Virus record (IMG/VR): IMGVR_UViG_3300005340_000001
Coordinates: 32,220 to 96,219 of that record
Length of the DNA: 64,000 nt
Strand: one strand, 5' to 3'
DNA from: a virus
Shown here: positions 56,166-64,000 of the stretch, piece by piece
How positions within the stretch are numbered: position 1 is the first letter of the stretch
How the letters are laid out: every line of letters begins with the position of its first letter
Notes under the pieces: model-generated
The model's input: the letters and a program-made list of their open reading frames with translations, nothing else
Told to the model about the DNA's origin: nothing
Databases searched by the model: none
Program-made: the position numbers and the translations under genes

Positions 56166-57525
56166 CGCCGAGCTCGCGCTCAAGATCGAGCGGCTCGAGC
56201 AACTCCGGGCGCTCGAGGTCGCGCGCGCAACGGGCAAGCCGCCATGGCGGCCGCTTCCGCACCAGATCCCGCCCGAGGGCGACTGGTACCTCTGGCTGAC
56301 GCTCGCCGGCCGCGGCGCCGGCAAGACCGACTCGTGCGCGAGCTACCTCGATCGGTTCATGCGCCGCAACCCGGGCGCGCGCGGCGGCATCATCGCGCCG
56401 ACGCTCGGCGACGCGGCCGAGGCGTGCGTCTACGGCGCGTCGGGCCTGATGGCGCACAACCCGCTCCTGAAGCTGCGGTCGCGCGCCGGCGGCACGCACG
56501 TCGTCTGGCCGAACGGCTCCGAGGCGAAGCTGTTCGGCGCGTACACGAAGGAGGACGTCGAGCGGCTCCGCGCCGGCGGCAACCGGCACATCTACTGGTG
56601 CGAAGAGCTCGCGGCGTGGCGCAATCTCAAGGAGGCGTGGGAGAACATGGAGCTCGGCCTCCGCATGGGCACGCACCCGCACATCGTCGCGTCGACGACG
56701 CCGAAGACGCGACCGTTCCTCAAGCAGCTGATGACCGCGTCGGACACGGCGCTGACGCGCGCGTCGATCCACGACAACCCGTACCTGCCGGCGCGGCAGC
56801 GCGAGCGTCTGCTTGCGCGGTACAAGGGCACGCGGCTCGAGCGGCAGGAGCTCCTCGGCGAGTACATCGAGGACGTCGAGGGCGCGCTGTGGACGTTCGA
56901 GACGATCCAGAACTGCCGCATCTCCGTGGCGAGCGCGCCCGACTTCGTGCGCGTGATCGAAGGCGTCGACCCGTCAGGCGGCGACGAGGACGGCAACGAC
57001 GAGCAGGGCATCGTCATCGTCGGCAAGGGCGTTGACGGCGACTACTACGTGATCGCCGATCGGTCGTGCAAGCTGTCGCCGGACGGCTGGGGCAAGCGCG
57101 CTGTGAACGCCGCGATCGAGTTCGGCGCCGACAAGATCGTCGGCGAGACGAACTTCGGCGGCGATCTCGTCGTCTCGAACATCAAGGTCGCCGCGGCCGC
57201 GCTCGAGGTCTCCGACCGGATCACGGTCAAGAAGATGACGGCGTCGCGTGGGAAGGCTGCCCGGGCGGAGCCGATCGCGGCACTCTACGAGCAGGGGCGG
57301 TTCCACCATGTGATCCCGGAGGGCGGCGACGAGAACGAGTACGAGCTGCTCGAGTCGCAGCAGCGCAACTGGACGCCCGACTCGGGATGGTCGCCGGATC
57401 GGATGGACGCGATGGTGTGGGCCGCGACCGAGCTCGTCGAGGGGCACACGCCGAAGCCGATGCGCGTCGTCTCGGCGAAGGGCCGAATCAAGACGCAGCA
57501 CGACCGCTTCGCGTCCGGCTTCTGA
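56143..57525 (+). CDS. terL: Terminase large subunit
   Basis: 460 residues from ATG 56143. Walker A LAGRGAGKT is at residues 54-62 (Lys61), Walker B IYWCEE at 150-155 (Glu154/155), then the STTPK coupling motif. The C-terminal nuclease has Asp276 in EGVDPSGG, VGETNFGGD and a final DRMDAMVWA Asp. It cuts concatemers and powers DNA into the prohead. The gene lies 6 kb from the right edge; portal is not seen. Confidence 0.9.
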   Translation: MTTAPTTDAELALKIERLEQLRALEVARATGKPPWRPLPHQIPPEGDWYLWLTLAGRGAGKTDSCASYLDRFMRRNPGARGGIIAPTLGDAAEACVYGASGLMAHNPLLKLRSRAGGTHVVWPNGSEAKLFGAYTKEDVERLRAGGNRHIYWCEELAAWRNLKEAWENMELGLRMGTHPHIVASTTPKTRPFLKQLMTASDTALTRASIHDNPYLPARQRERLLARYKGTRLERQELLGEYIEDVEGALWTFETIQNCRISVASAPDFVRVIEGVDPSGGDEDGNDEQGIVIVGKGVDGDYYVIADRSCKLSPDGWGKRAVNAAIEFGADKIVGETNFGGDLVVSNIKVAAAALEVSDRITVKKMTASRGKAARAEPIAALYEQGRFHHVIPEGGDENEYELLESQQRNWTPDSGWSPDRMDAMVWAATELVEGHTPKPMRVVSAKGRIKTQHDRFASGF

Positions 57526-57715
57526 GCGGCTGGCTATCATCGCGTCCGACCGGAGTTCGACTTGAGCCGTAAAACCGGACCTGCTCGAGCCGAGATCGGG
57601 GCGCATGGGTGAGAGCGTGTCCCGTGCCGGCGTGCTCTGAGGGCGCGAGCATCTCACCCGCCCGTTGCCTGAGCCGCTCCGGTCTACAACCGCTCGGTCT
57701 AGTATTATCGTACGA
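57526..57715 (+). other. Intergenic region with structured RNA candidate
   Basis: 190 bp without a gene, after terL. GGGTGAGA (57607-57614) and TCTCACCC (57652-57659) form an 8-bp stem closing a 37-nt loop that has its own GCTC/GAGC pairing. It may terminate the terminase transcript or be a small RNA. The right end carries the promoter at 57703. Confidence 0.4.
57703..57708 (+). promoter_or_regulatory. -10 box, leaderless promoter
   Basis: TATTAT, 7 nt before ATG 57716 with CGTACGA between. Confidence 0.5.
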
Positions 57716-57943
57716 ATGGCTCTTGGAGATCCCGACCGGAACCTCGTCGCCTGCGTCTACACGATCCCGGCCGAGCTCGCGACGGATTGCGAGAAGGAGG
57801 GGTGCGACGAGATCGGCTGGGTGCAGATCGCGGTCAAGACCGACCAGGGCGAGCGCCGGCTCTCGACGTGCAAGGACCACGCCGGCGACTTCCTGATCTA
57901 CGCGCTGCCGCTGTTCGGCCATCCGGAGATGCGTCATGGCTAG
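57716..57943 (+). CDS. Small Cys/His protein
   Basis: 75 residues from ATG 57716 behind the leaderless-type box. TDCEKEGCDEIGW and STCKDH suggest one zinc site. Short overlap with the next gene. Role unknown. Confidence 0.58.
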   Translation: MALGDPDRNLVACVYTIPAELATDCEKEGCDEIGWVQIAVKTDQGERRLSTCKDHAGDFLIYALPLFGHPEMRHG

Positions 57944-58175
57944 CGACCTGATGGCGCCGGAAGATCGCGTCCGTCTCGCCGCGGCTCACTTCATGAGCGG
58001 CGACCGGCGCGTCTACTGCCTCGGCTGCGGCAATCTGCGCGAGCCCGAAGAGCCGCCGTGCACGTGCCGGGCCCACTGCCGCGTCTGCGGCGAGGACTCG
58101 ACGGTCGGTGATCACCCCGAGTGCGTCGATGCGCTGGTCGATCAGCAGAAGAGGGAAGACATTGGCCGCGAATGA
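57936..58175 (+). CDS. Cys-rich zinc-binding protein
   Basis: 79 residues. Cys motifs YCLGCGN, CTCRAHCRVCGE and HPEC suggest one or two zinc sites. It is the middle of three consecutive small zinc proteins. No family recognised. Confidence 0.6.
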   Translation: MASDLMAPEDRVRLAAAHFMSGDRRVYCLGCGNLREPEEPPCTCRAHCRVCGEDSTVGDHPECVDALVDQQKREDIGRE

Positions 58176-58401
58176 GACCCCGCGCTGCGACGTCTGTGGC
58201 GCAACGTACGAAGAGCGGCCGCTCACGCTCACGGTGAAGTTCCGCGAGACGACCTGCTACTGCTCGACCTGTGAGCGGCTCGTCGACGCCGGCATGCTCC
58301 GGCCCGAGATGGTCGACGGCGTGCTTCGGTTCCGGCAGTGGCACATCGGCGAGTGGACGCCCGGCGAGCTGCTTCCCACGTCGAAGGCGATGGCGGCGTG
58401 A
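58162..58401 (+). CDS. Zinc-ribbon protein
   Basis: 79 residues from TTG 58162 (GAGGGA upstream), overlapping the previous gene by 14 nt. RCDVCGATYEER and CYCSTCERL form the ribbon. The C-terminal half is WHIGEWTPGELLPTS. Function unknown. Confidence 0.55.
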   Translation: MAANETPRCDVCGATYEERPLTLTVKFRETTCYCSTCERLVDAGMLRPEMVDGVLRFRQWHIGEWTPGELLPTSKAMAA

Positions 58402-58526
58402 ACCTCCGGCAGCGGGTGAGGAGAGCTCGCTTCCTTCGCGCGTCTAAGGCTGCTGGTACGCCGTTGCCGATCGCTGAGCGCGTCTGGTTCCTGCGTGAAC
58501 TTGAGAGGCGGAGGCGGCGGACGTGA
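58398..58526 (+). CDS. Very small basic protein
   Basis: 42 residues from GTG 58398 (GTGA overlap). Highly basic (MNLRQRVRRARFLRASK...LRELERRRRRT), so nucleic-acid binding is possible. Both ends overlap neighbours. Confidence 0.42.
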   Translation: MNLRQRVRRARFLRASKAAGTPLPIAERVWFLRELERRRRRT

Positions 58527-58999
58527 TTCGCGAGCTCCAAGTCGACATCGACGCCGACGCGCTGACGGTCGGCGGTGTGCCGTGCCTCACGCAGGCGAGC
58601 GTCGTCAGCGCCATTCGCAGCGTCGCCGACAAACTCGAAGCGGCCGACGCGAGAGCGTTGAGCGTCACGCAGTTCCGGATGCTGGCGCAGGGATTCGAGG
58701 AGCTCGAGTCCGGGCCGCCGGCGGTGCCCGGCCGGCGGCGTGGAATCTTCGGTTGGCGCCGACGGCGCGACGTGAGCACCACCGTCTACGTGCTCGAAGT
58801 CGGCTGCTACGAGCAGCGATACATCGCCGGCGTCTACGCGAATCCCGAGGCCGCGACATCCGCGCACGCCCCCGAACGTCCCGCTTACCGAATCCGCGAC
58901 ACTTACGAGTGGAGCGGCCCGGACGATGACGGCATGTACCACTTCGACGCCGACTGGGACGATGCCGCGAGCGTCATCCCTTACGAGGTGCACGAATGA
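58523..58999 (+). CDS. Hypothetical protein
   Basis: 158 residues from GTG 58523 (GTGA overlap). Helical first half, then RRRGIFGWRRRRD linker and a beta-rich second half (VYVLEVGCYEQRYIAGVY). No family recognised. Confidence 0.55.
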   Translation: MIRELQVDIDADALTVGGVPCLTQASVVSAIRSVADKLEAADARALSVTQFRMLAQGFEELESGPPAVPGRRRGIFGWRRRRDVSTTVYVLEVGCYEQRYIAGVYANPEAATSAHAPERPAYRIRDTYEWSGPDDDGMYHFDADWDDAASVIPYEVHE

Positions 59000-59859
59000 G
59001 CGACCGCGACAGCGCGCGGCGGAGGATCCTCGAGGCGTTCGGCGTCACCGAGGAAGACCTCGCGGCCGTCGAAGCGGCTAGCGGATGGGACGCTGCTCGA
59101 GCGGCGGCAGAGCTCGAGAGCGCCGAGTTTGTCCGGCGGTTGCAGGCGCACGCGGCCGAGACGAGCGAACGGCTCGGCCGGCGGTTCGGCGGCGAAGTGC
59201 GGTTCGACCTCGATGATGTCGTCTGGGCGGTCCTCTACGAGGACGCTGACCGCCGGCCGCTGATCTTCGCCGGCGAGGGAGCCGAGGAAGCGGCACGCCA
59301 TCAGAGCGCCGCATCTGCGATCGCGTGGAATCACACGCTCTTCGTGGAAGCGAAAGCGCTCGATGAAGCGCTCCGCGCGCGCGACCGCGCGCGTCATCTC
59401 GCCGCGCACCTGTTCGGGATGGTCGACCGGCAGACGTGGCGCGACTCCGGCGGCGACGACGGCCAGGGCCACTACGAAGGCGACTACTGGGCCGCGCAGC
59501 TCGCGGAAGAGATCCGGTCGTGGGGCGAGCCGACGGAGCGCTCCGAGACGGTCTCGGTCTGCGCGAAGTGCTACCGGCCGCTCGAGCGCGTCACGGATCC
59601 CGAGCACCCGAACCTCACGCGATTCGTCTGCGCCGAGCATGGCGAGACGGGGTTCTTCTACTCCGCCGGCTCGGCCTACCGCGTCGAGATCCTCCGCGAT
59701 GGCGAGTGGAAGGACGTGGCTGACAGCGAGCAGCTGCTCCTCACGCGAGAGAGCCAGTCCGAGCCGAAGCTGACCTTCCCCGACGGATCGGAGATGAAGC
59801 CGCCGTGGCGCGTGTGGTTCGGCAGCGAGCTCGTGGCGGCGAGACTCGGGGATGGCTGA
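58996..59859 (+). CDS. Hypothetical protein with a zinc-type pair
   Basis: 287 residues, ATGA overlap. Helical start (RILEAFGVTEEDLAAVEAASG), a centre with AWNHTLFVEAKALDE, then CAKCYRP and FVCAEHGE, likely a zinc ribbon, and a C-terminal beta part. No family recognised. Confidence 0.55.
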   Translation: MSDRDSARRRILEAFGVTEEDLAAVEAASGWDAARAAAELESAEFVRRLQAHAAETSERLGRRFGGEVRFDLDDVVWAVLYEDADRRPLIFAGEGAEEAARHQSAASAIAWNHTLFVEAKALDEALRARDRARHLAAHLFGMVDRQTWRDSGGDDGQGHYEGDYWAAQLAEEIRSWGEPTERSETVSVCAKCYRPLERVTDPEHPNLTRFVCAEHGETGFFYSAGSAYRVEILRDGEWKDVADSEQLLLTRESQSEPKLTFPDGSEMKPPWRVWFGSELVAARLGDG

Positions 59860-60646
59860 GAAGCACACCGAGGCGACGATGCTCGCTCGCCTCGAAGCGC
59901 GCTACCGGCAGTCGAGCGGCAACGGGCCCGTATGGGCGTTCATTCCGAAGGTCAGGAACGCGGCCGGCTTCTCGGCGACGCGCACGATCGACGCGATCGC
60001 GATGTCGCTCTGGCCGTCGCGAGGCCTGGAGCTCCACGGACACGAGATCAAGGTGTCGCGGTCGGACTGGCTGCGCGAGTTGAAGGACCCGCAGAAGGCC
60101 GAGGCGTTCACCGATCTTGTCGATCGCTGGTGGCTCGTCGTCTCCGACGCGAAGATCGTCTCGCCCGGCGAGCTGCCGCCGACGTGGGGGATGATGGTCG
60201 CGCACGGACGCGGTCTGCGTGTCGTGGTCGAGGCGCCGCCGCTACCGCCGACCGACTCCGAGTGGATGCCGAGGACGTTCCTCGCCGCACTGCTGCGGTC
60301 GGCTTGCAGGACGGTCGAGACGACGCCGGCGCAGATCGAGGCTGCGGTCGAAGCAGCTCGAGCGGAGTGGGAAGAGCGCCATGCCGCGCAGATCGAAGGT
60401 TGGCGCGAGAGCCGCGACGGGCTCCGCGGCCACTTGCGCGCGTTCGAGGAAGCGACCGGCATCTCGCTCGACAGCTGGGGCTATGACGGTCCGGCCGGCA
60501 TAGAGCGCGTCAAGCGTGTCGCCGCGGCCCTCCGGCTGGTACTCGACGGCGACGTGCAACTCGAGCGCTTCGAGCGGCGCTACCTCGTGCTCGCCGAGCA
60601 AGCCGAGCGCCTCGCCTCGGAGCTCCGCGCGGCGGTGAGCACGTGA
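59852..60646 (+). CDS. MmcB/PDDEXK-like nuclease-fold protein
   Basis: 264 residues. The first 120 residues read TIDAIAMSLWPSRGLELHGHEIKVSRSDWLRELKDP, then WWLVVSDAKIVSPGELPPTWGMMV, a conserved phage/bacterial MmcB-like domain with Asp in AIAMS region and Glu-x-Lys (EIKVSR) as in PDDEXK enzymes. A helical C-terminus (about 155-260) with coiled-coil follows. DNA repair or phage-specific cleavage is likely. Confidence 0.65.
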   Translation: MAEKHTEATMLARLEARYRQSSGNGPVWAFIPKVRNAAGFSATRTIDAIAMSLWPSRGLELHGHEIKVSRSDWLRELKDPQKAEAFTDLVDRWWLVVSDAKIVSPGELPPTWGMMVAHGRGLRVVVEAPPLPPTDSEWMPRTFLAALLRSACRTVETTPAQIEAAVEAARAEWEERHAAQIEGWRESRDGLRGHLRAFEEATGISLDSWGYDGPAGIERVKRVAAALRLVLDGDVQLERFERRYLVLAEQAERLASELRAAVST

Positions 60647-61062
60647 GCGCTGAGCCGCGCGAGTGCGGCCGCTGCCGGCGCCACTGGGGATCGAAGCTCG
60701 TGCAGCCGCCGCCGGGATGGTTCGACCTGCTCAACAAGCGCACGAACGTCATCCACGCGACCAGCAACACCGAGAAGGGCGCGCTGCTCAAGACAGCATG
60801 CGGACTGCCGGCGTACACGGACGACTGGCTCCGCCGGCCGTGCGACGTCGAGATCGTCCGCTACGTGAACACGCTCAAGATCCCGGCGTACGCGCACGGG
60901 AAGCGCACCGAGCTCATCGAGTTCGGCCGAGCGCAGGGGCTCGAGGCGCTCGAGCGGCAAGTCGAGCTCGGCAAGGCGACGCACCGCTGCTGCTGGGAAC
61001 CGAAGGACGGGCCGCACCATCCGGTCTGCGCGTCGAAGCGGAAGGCCCGCGCGGCCGCATGA
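60643..61062 (+). CDS. Zinc-motif hypothetical protein
   Basis: 139 residues from GTG 60643 (GTGA overlap). ECGRCRRHWG at the N-terminus and HRCCWEPKDGPHHPVC near the C-terminus could hold metal. No family recognised. Confidence 0.55.
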   Translation: MSAEPRECGRCRRHWGSKLVQPPPGWFDLLNKRTNVIHATSNTEKGALLKTACGLPAYTDDWLRRPCDVEIVRYVNTLKIPAYAHGKRTELIEFGRAQGLEALERQVELGKATHRCCWEPKDGPHHPVCASKRKARAAA

Positions 61063-61313
61063 TTCGCGTCGAGATCACGCTCGACAAGGCCGGCGCCGGC
61101 GCTCATCTCGAGCGGATCGGTTACATCGAGATCAGCAACGATCTGACCGGCACGGCCACCCGCGCGAACTACGTCGTCAAGGTGTTCGACCGGTCAGGCA
61201 AGCGGCTCGTCCGTCGCGCGTTCGTGAGACGCTGGCCGCGGCACCGGCGTACCGCGACGGCTCTCGTCGCCGAAGCGCTGAAGCAGGCGTATCCGGAGGA
61301 CGCCGAGAGATGA
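61059..61313 (+). CDS. Small basic hypothetical protein
   Basis: 84 residues, ATGA overlap. Beta-rich first half (MIRVEITLDKAGAG...IGYIEISNDLTGTA) and basic second half (RRAFVRRWPRHRRTAT). It resembles small phage proteins with a modified ferredoxin-like fold, without a firm match. Confidence 0.52.
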   Translation: MIRVEITLDKAGAGAHLERIGYIEISNDLTGTATRANYVVKVFDRSGKRLVRRAFVRRWPRHRRTATALVAEALKQAYPEDAER

Positions 61314-61603
61314 AGCCGAAGACGCCGCGGCGGAGGTTCATCCGTCCGCGCTACATCGACGAGCGCAACATCTCGCGAGGCCGGCGCCCGTTCCGTCGTC
61401 GCGGATGGATCGTCGGCTGGCTCCGCTGGCAGGATCCCGAGCCGCCGTTCCACTACGAGCACCGATGGTTCACGATTCACGTCCTGACGTGGGAACCGGG
61501 ACCGGCTCGAAAGGTGCAGATCGAGATCAAGACGTACCGTACGAAGGGGATGCGGAGCGTCGACGGATCGAAGCGGTACGTCAGGTTCGGGATGTGCTTG
61601 TGA
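61310..61603 (+). CDS. Small basic hypothetical protein
   Basis: 97 residues, ATGA overlap. Basic start (MKPKTPRRRFIRPRY), aromatic centre (GWLRWQDPEPPFHYEHRWFTI). No family recognised. Confidence 0.5.
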   Translation: MKPKTPRRRFIRPRYIDERNISRGRRPFRRRGWIVGWLRWQDPEPPFHYEHRWFTIHVLTWEPGPARKVQIEIKTYRTKGMRSVDGSKRYVRFGMCL

Positions 61604-61860
61604 GCGGAGTGGCTGAGATACCTGGAGCGCCGCTGAGCCGTCACGACTTCGACGTGATCCACCGCGAGGTCACGGAGGCCAGAGTCGCCGGCTTCCGACC
61701 CGACGAGATCATCGTCTCGTCGCGCCGCGCGCGCGAGCCGTTCCGGGCGTTCGATCTGCCGGTCAGACCGAACGACGAGCTCGGCTTGAACGGCGGTCTC
61801 ATCGTGATCTCCGGTCGAGAGCCGATCGCGTTCGACTTCGAGGACGCCGCGTGGGAGTAG
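61600..61860 (+). CDS. Hypothetical protein
   Basis: 86 residues from GTG 61600 (GTGA overlap). LSRHDFDVIHREVTEARVAGFRPDEIIVS in the middle. No family recognised. Confidence 0.5.
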   Translation: MSGVAEIPGAPLSRHDFDVIHREVTEARVAGFRPDEIIVSSRRAREPFRAFDLPVRPNDELGLNGGLIVISGREPIAFDFEDAAWE

Positions 61861-61900
61861 GAACCTGAGTGCGCAACCCGCGCGCGTCCCGTTTAGCCTC

Positions 61901-63223
61901 GTGGGTCTCACCGGCGGCGACGTCGAGCGGTGGCAGCCGAACTTCATCGACTACCGGTCATCGGTCGCGAACGTCGATCGGCGTCGCGATCACGGCGAGA
62001 CGGTCGAGACGTGTTCTGGCTGCGGCTGCGAGGCTGATCTCGAGCCGGTACCGCACTATCCAGGCGGTCCAACGAGCCGTGCATGTCCGGCGCTGGCGGC
62101 AGGCGTGAGCGCCGGCGCTGTCGACGGGCGCGCGCTCCTGGATCGGATGGACGCCGGCGAGCCTCTCCGCGAGGTCGAGCCCGAGATCGACATCGAAGCG
62201 CTGCTCGACGTCGACGACGTGCTCGAGCAGGATGACGAGCTCGATGATCCGGAAGAGAGCGGCGAGCTCAGTTCTGGATCAGTTCCGGATCAGTCCTCGA
62301 GCGCGCCGGCCGAGCGCCGGCCGCACCGCGCGCGCGGCCAGCTGCTCAAGGAAGTCATGGCTGCGCTCGAGCTGGGCCCGCAACGGCTCGCGGATCTCGC
62401 GGCGCTAGTCGGCTACTCGAGCGAGAACATCGGCGGCTGGCTGCTGCCGCACGTCAAGTCGGGGAAGATCGTCCGAGTCGAGCGCGGCGTCTACGCGCTT
62501 CCCGGGCACGAATCGGGGCGGGAACCGATGGCGGATGCAGAAGGGCCGGGCGGGGTTGCCTCGGTTTCCGTCTCGGCTCCGCCGGCTTCAGAGGTCGGCG
62601 AGGAGCCGTCCCGCCCCGAGAACGAGCAAGCGCGCCGGCGCGCGTGGGAAAAGGCCGAGATCATCGACGCGATCCAGCGCTGGCGCCGCGAGTACGGCGA
62701 GCCGCCGACATCGACGGAGTGGGCTCGCCACATAGAGGGCTACCCGACGACGTCGACCGTGAAGGCGCGGTTCGGCTCGTGGGCGAACGCGATCGAGGCG
62801 GCCGGCTTCCCGCGGCCGACGCGCGGCGGCGTACCGCTCAAGCCAGCGGCCGCGCCGGCGAAGCGCGTACGCGTGCGCGGGACCGGTCTCACGTACGCCA
62901 CGCCGGAAGAGGCGTACATGGCCGCCGACGAGATCGAGAACGATGGCCAGAGGGTCGCGGAGCAGGCGCGCTTCGACGGCAACGAGCCGAAGGCGGAGCA
63001 GGCCATCGACCAGTCGCGCGCGCTCGCCGAGAAGATCCGCGACGCCGCGCACGCGTTCGAGGCGCGAGAGCGCGAAAACGGGGTGCGGAATATTCACGAA
63101 AATATTCACGAGACATCGCCCGAAAAGGGAGTTGAAGTATCTTTGCCGCATGCCTATGCGCGAGCGCTGATCGCGGGCATGCGCGCCGCAGCCGACGCGC
63201 TCGAGCATGAGCTCGACCGATGA
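61901..63223 (+). CDS. DNA-binding protein with homing-endonuclease-associated repeat
   Basis: 440 residues from GTG 61901. An N-terminal Cys cluster (CSGCGCEADL) is followed by an acidic linker. Residues about 145-205 look like a winged helix (LLKEVMAALELGPQRLADLAAL...GKIVRVERGVYALPG). Residues about 245-310 match the homing-endonuclease-associated repeat (KAEIIDAIQRWRREYGEPPT...FGSWANAIEAAGFPR). No nuclease motif is visible. The 3' end has unusual AT-rich codons (63088-63140). A sequence-specific regulator or a nuclease remnant are both possible. Confidence 0.62.
   Translation: MGLTGGDVERWQPNFIDYRSSVANVDRRRDHGETVETCSGCGCEADLEPVPHYPGGPTSRACPALAAGVSAGAVDGRALLDRMDAGEPLREVEPEIDIEALLDVDDVLEQDDELDDPEESGELSSGSVPDQSSSAPAERRPHRARGQLLKEVMAALELGPQRLADLAALVGYSSENIGGWLLPHVKSGKIVRVERGVYALPGHESGREPMADAEGPGGVASVSVSAPPASEVGEEPSRPENEQARRRAWEKAEIIDAIQRWRREYGEPPTSTEWARHIEGYPTTSTVKARFGSWANAIEAAGFPRPTRGGVPLKPAAAPAKRVRVRGTGLTYATPEEAYMAADEIENDGQRVAEQARFDGNEPKAEQAIDQSRALAEKIRDAAHAFEARERENGVRNIHENIHETSPEKGVEVSLPHAYARALIAGMRAAADALEHELDR
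63088..63110 (+). repeat. Two copies of AATATTCACG
   Basis: GAATATTCACGA and AAATATTCACG, 12 bp apart, in an AT-rich island; a third copy (TGAATATTCACA) is at 63423-63434 in another reading frame. Confidence 0.5.
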
Positions 63224-64000
63224 AGCGCGGACTCTCTACCGAACAGGGCATCCTGGCGATCGCGGTCGCGAAGAGCAACAACGCCAAGATCGGCGACTGC
63301 GCGACGACCTACGCGGCGCAGGCTTCATGCCCGAGCTCCTGCGTGTTTTTCAACGGCGGCGGCTGCTACGCCGAGAACGGGCGGCTCTACACCGGCGTGA
63401 CGAAGCCGCTGAATGAAGCTGCTGAATATTCACACGCCGATCCTCACACCGTTGCGCTCGAGGAAGCCGCGGCGATCGACGCGCTCTATGGTTCAACCAT
63501 AGAAGGCCGACCGATGCGGCTACACACGGTCGGCGACTGCCGCACCGACGAAGCCGCGCGGATCGTCGCCGCTGCCGCCGAGCGCTACATGGATCGCGGT
63601 GGCGGGACCGTCTGGACGTACACGCACGCGTGGCGGCTCGTCGACCGCGAATCGTGGGGTCGCGTCTCGGTGCTCGCTTCGTGCGAGACGGCCGAGCAAG
63701 TCGAGCTCGCCCGCGCGCGCGGCTACGCGACATCGCTCGTCGTCGACGGATTCCGCGACGCGTCGCGTTATTCCCACTCTGGCGCCGACATCGTGCCGTG
63801 CCCGGCGCAGACTCGCGACGACGTGACGTGCTCGAGCTGCCGGCTCTGCATGAACGACACAGGCCTGCGCGCGCGTGGCTACTCCATCGGCTTCGAGATC
63901 CACGGCACCGCGAGCACCGTCCACCAAGCGCGACGCGCGCTCGCGCGCCCATCGGATCCCAGCCGGCGCCTGACGTCGCGCGACATCGCGCTCGAGTACC
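63220..64000 (+). CDS. Right-truncated conserved phage protein
   Basis: At least 260 residues from ATG 63220 (ATGA overlap), open to the right edge. The start is characteristic: AIAVAKSNNAKIGDCATTYA, AQASCPSSCVFFNGGGCYAE, a Cys-rich signature of a widespread phage protein family of unknown function. Later YSHSGADIVPCPAQTRDDVT and CSSCRLCMNDTG contain more Cys, so metal binding is likely. It includes a 19-bp palindrome at 63485-63503. The end is missing. Confidence 0.65.
   Translation, partial: MKRGLSTEQGILAIAVAKSNNAKIGDCATTYAAQASCPSSCVFFNGGGCYAENGRLYTGVTKPLNEAAEYSHADPHTVALEEAAAIDALYGSTIEGRPMRLHTVGDCRTDEAARIVAAAAERYMDRGGGTVWTYTHAWRLVDRESWGRVSVLASCETAEQVELARARGYATSLVVDGFRDASRYSHSGADIVPCPAQTRDDVTCSSCRLCMNDTGLRARGYSIGFEIHGTASTVHQARRALARPSDPSRRLTSRDIALEY
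63485..63503. promoter_or_regulatory. 19-bp palindrome in coding sequence
   Basis: TCTATGGTT-c-AACCATAGA. It shares CTATG half-sites with the operator-like sites at 53847 and 53923 and uses codons rare in this genome (TAT, TCA, ATA). Confidence 0.5.

Noticed and set aside
1-64000. Temperate lifestyle genes (integrase, excisionase, attachment site)
   Set aside because: No tyrosine or serine recombinase signature was seen in any frame. Absence within a partial window is not proof of a lytic lifestyle.

Overview
The window is a single stretch of a tailed double-stranded DNA phage genome (Caudoviricetes, long non-contractile siphovirus type). Base composition is strongly GC-rich by eye. Genes are packed with ATGA, GTGA and TTGA overlaps and many small genes lie between large ones. 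Several promoters look leaderless (a TANNNT -10 box about 7 nt before an ATG or GTG). Together these suggest an actinobacterial or similar high-GC host; this is inference. No integrase, excisionase or recognisable immunity repressor was seen, so lifestyle is open. No tRNA, CRISPR array or insertion sequence was found.

Layout: 1-2.2 kb carries a left-truncated gene, an AAA+ ATPase and a glycosyltransferase-like gene. 2.1-3.6 kb is a leftward group (zinc-finger protein, small proteins, RNase HI-like). 3.7-15.1 kb is the head and neck block: major capsid protein, a second virion protein, tail-tube candidate, decoration-like proteins, a 14-residue-repeat protein, head-tail adaptor, tail terminator and neck candidates, and the tail assembly chaperone pair made by a -1 frameshift. 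It is interrupted by a GIY-YIG homing endonuclease and an antisense HNH endonuclease. 15.1-25.3 kb is the tail: tape measure, distal tail protein, a BNR/Asp-box propeller, a tail-hub protein carrying two fused YVTN-type propellers, and a tip protein. 25.3-28.7 kb is lysis: small membrane proteins, a regulator candidate, an M15-like endolysin and, convergently, a secreted lytic transglycosylase, separated by a two-way hairpin terminator.

29-54 kb is the early or nucleic-acid region: four DNA methyltransferases, HNH proteins, a SWIM zinc finger, a SAP-RecT-like-SSB-tail annealing protein, a replication initiator and helicase-loader pair with a candidate internal origin, a PP-loop/PAPS-reductase-like protein, a HerA-like ATPase, a Gp37/Gp68 protein, a ParB-like protein containing a perfect 24-bp palindrome, a RuvC-like resolvase, a small M50-type intramembrane protease and a SpoT-type HD hydrolase. 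54-57.5 kb holds a ParB-methyltransferase fusion and the terminase pair. 57.5-64 kb is a run of small, often zinc-binding proteins, a PDDEXK-like protein, a DNA-binding protein with homing-endonuclease-associated repeats, and a right-truncated conserved phage gene.

Portal and prohead protease were not recognised. Terminase is near the right end and capsid near the left end, so if the genome is circularly permuted the missing genes probably lie in a short segment outside the window. No DNA polymerase, primase or DnaB-type helicase is present; the initiator and loader imply use of the host replisome. Four loci show frame or start anomalies (a GTC start, an ATA start, a 9-G tract and a broken 25.3-kb small gene); these may be biology or consensus errors and are flagged separately.
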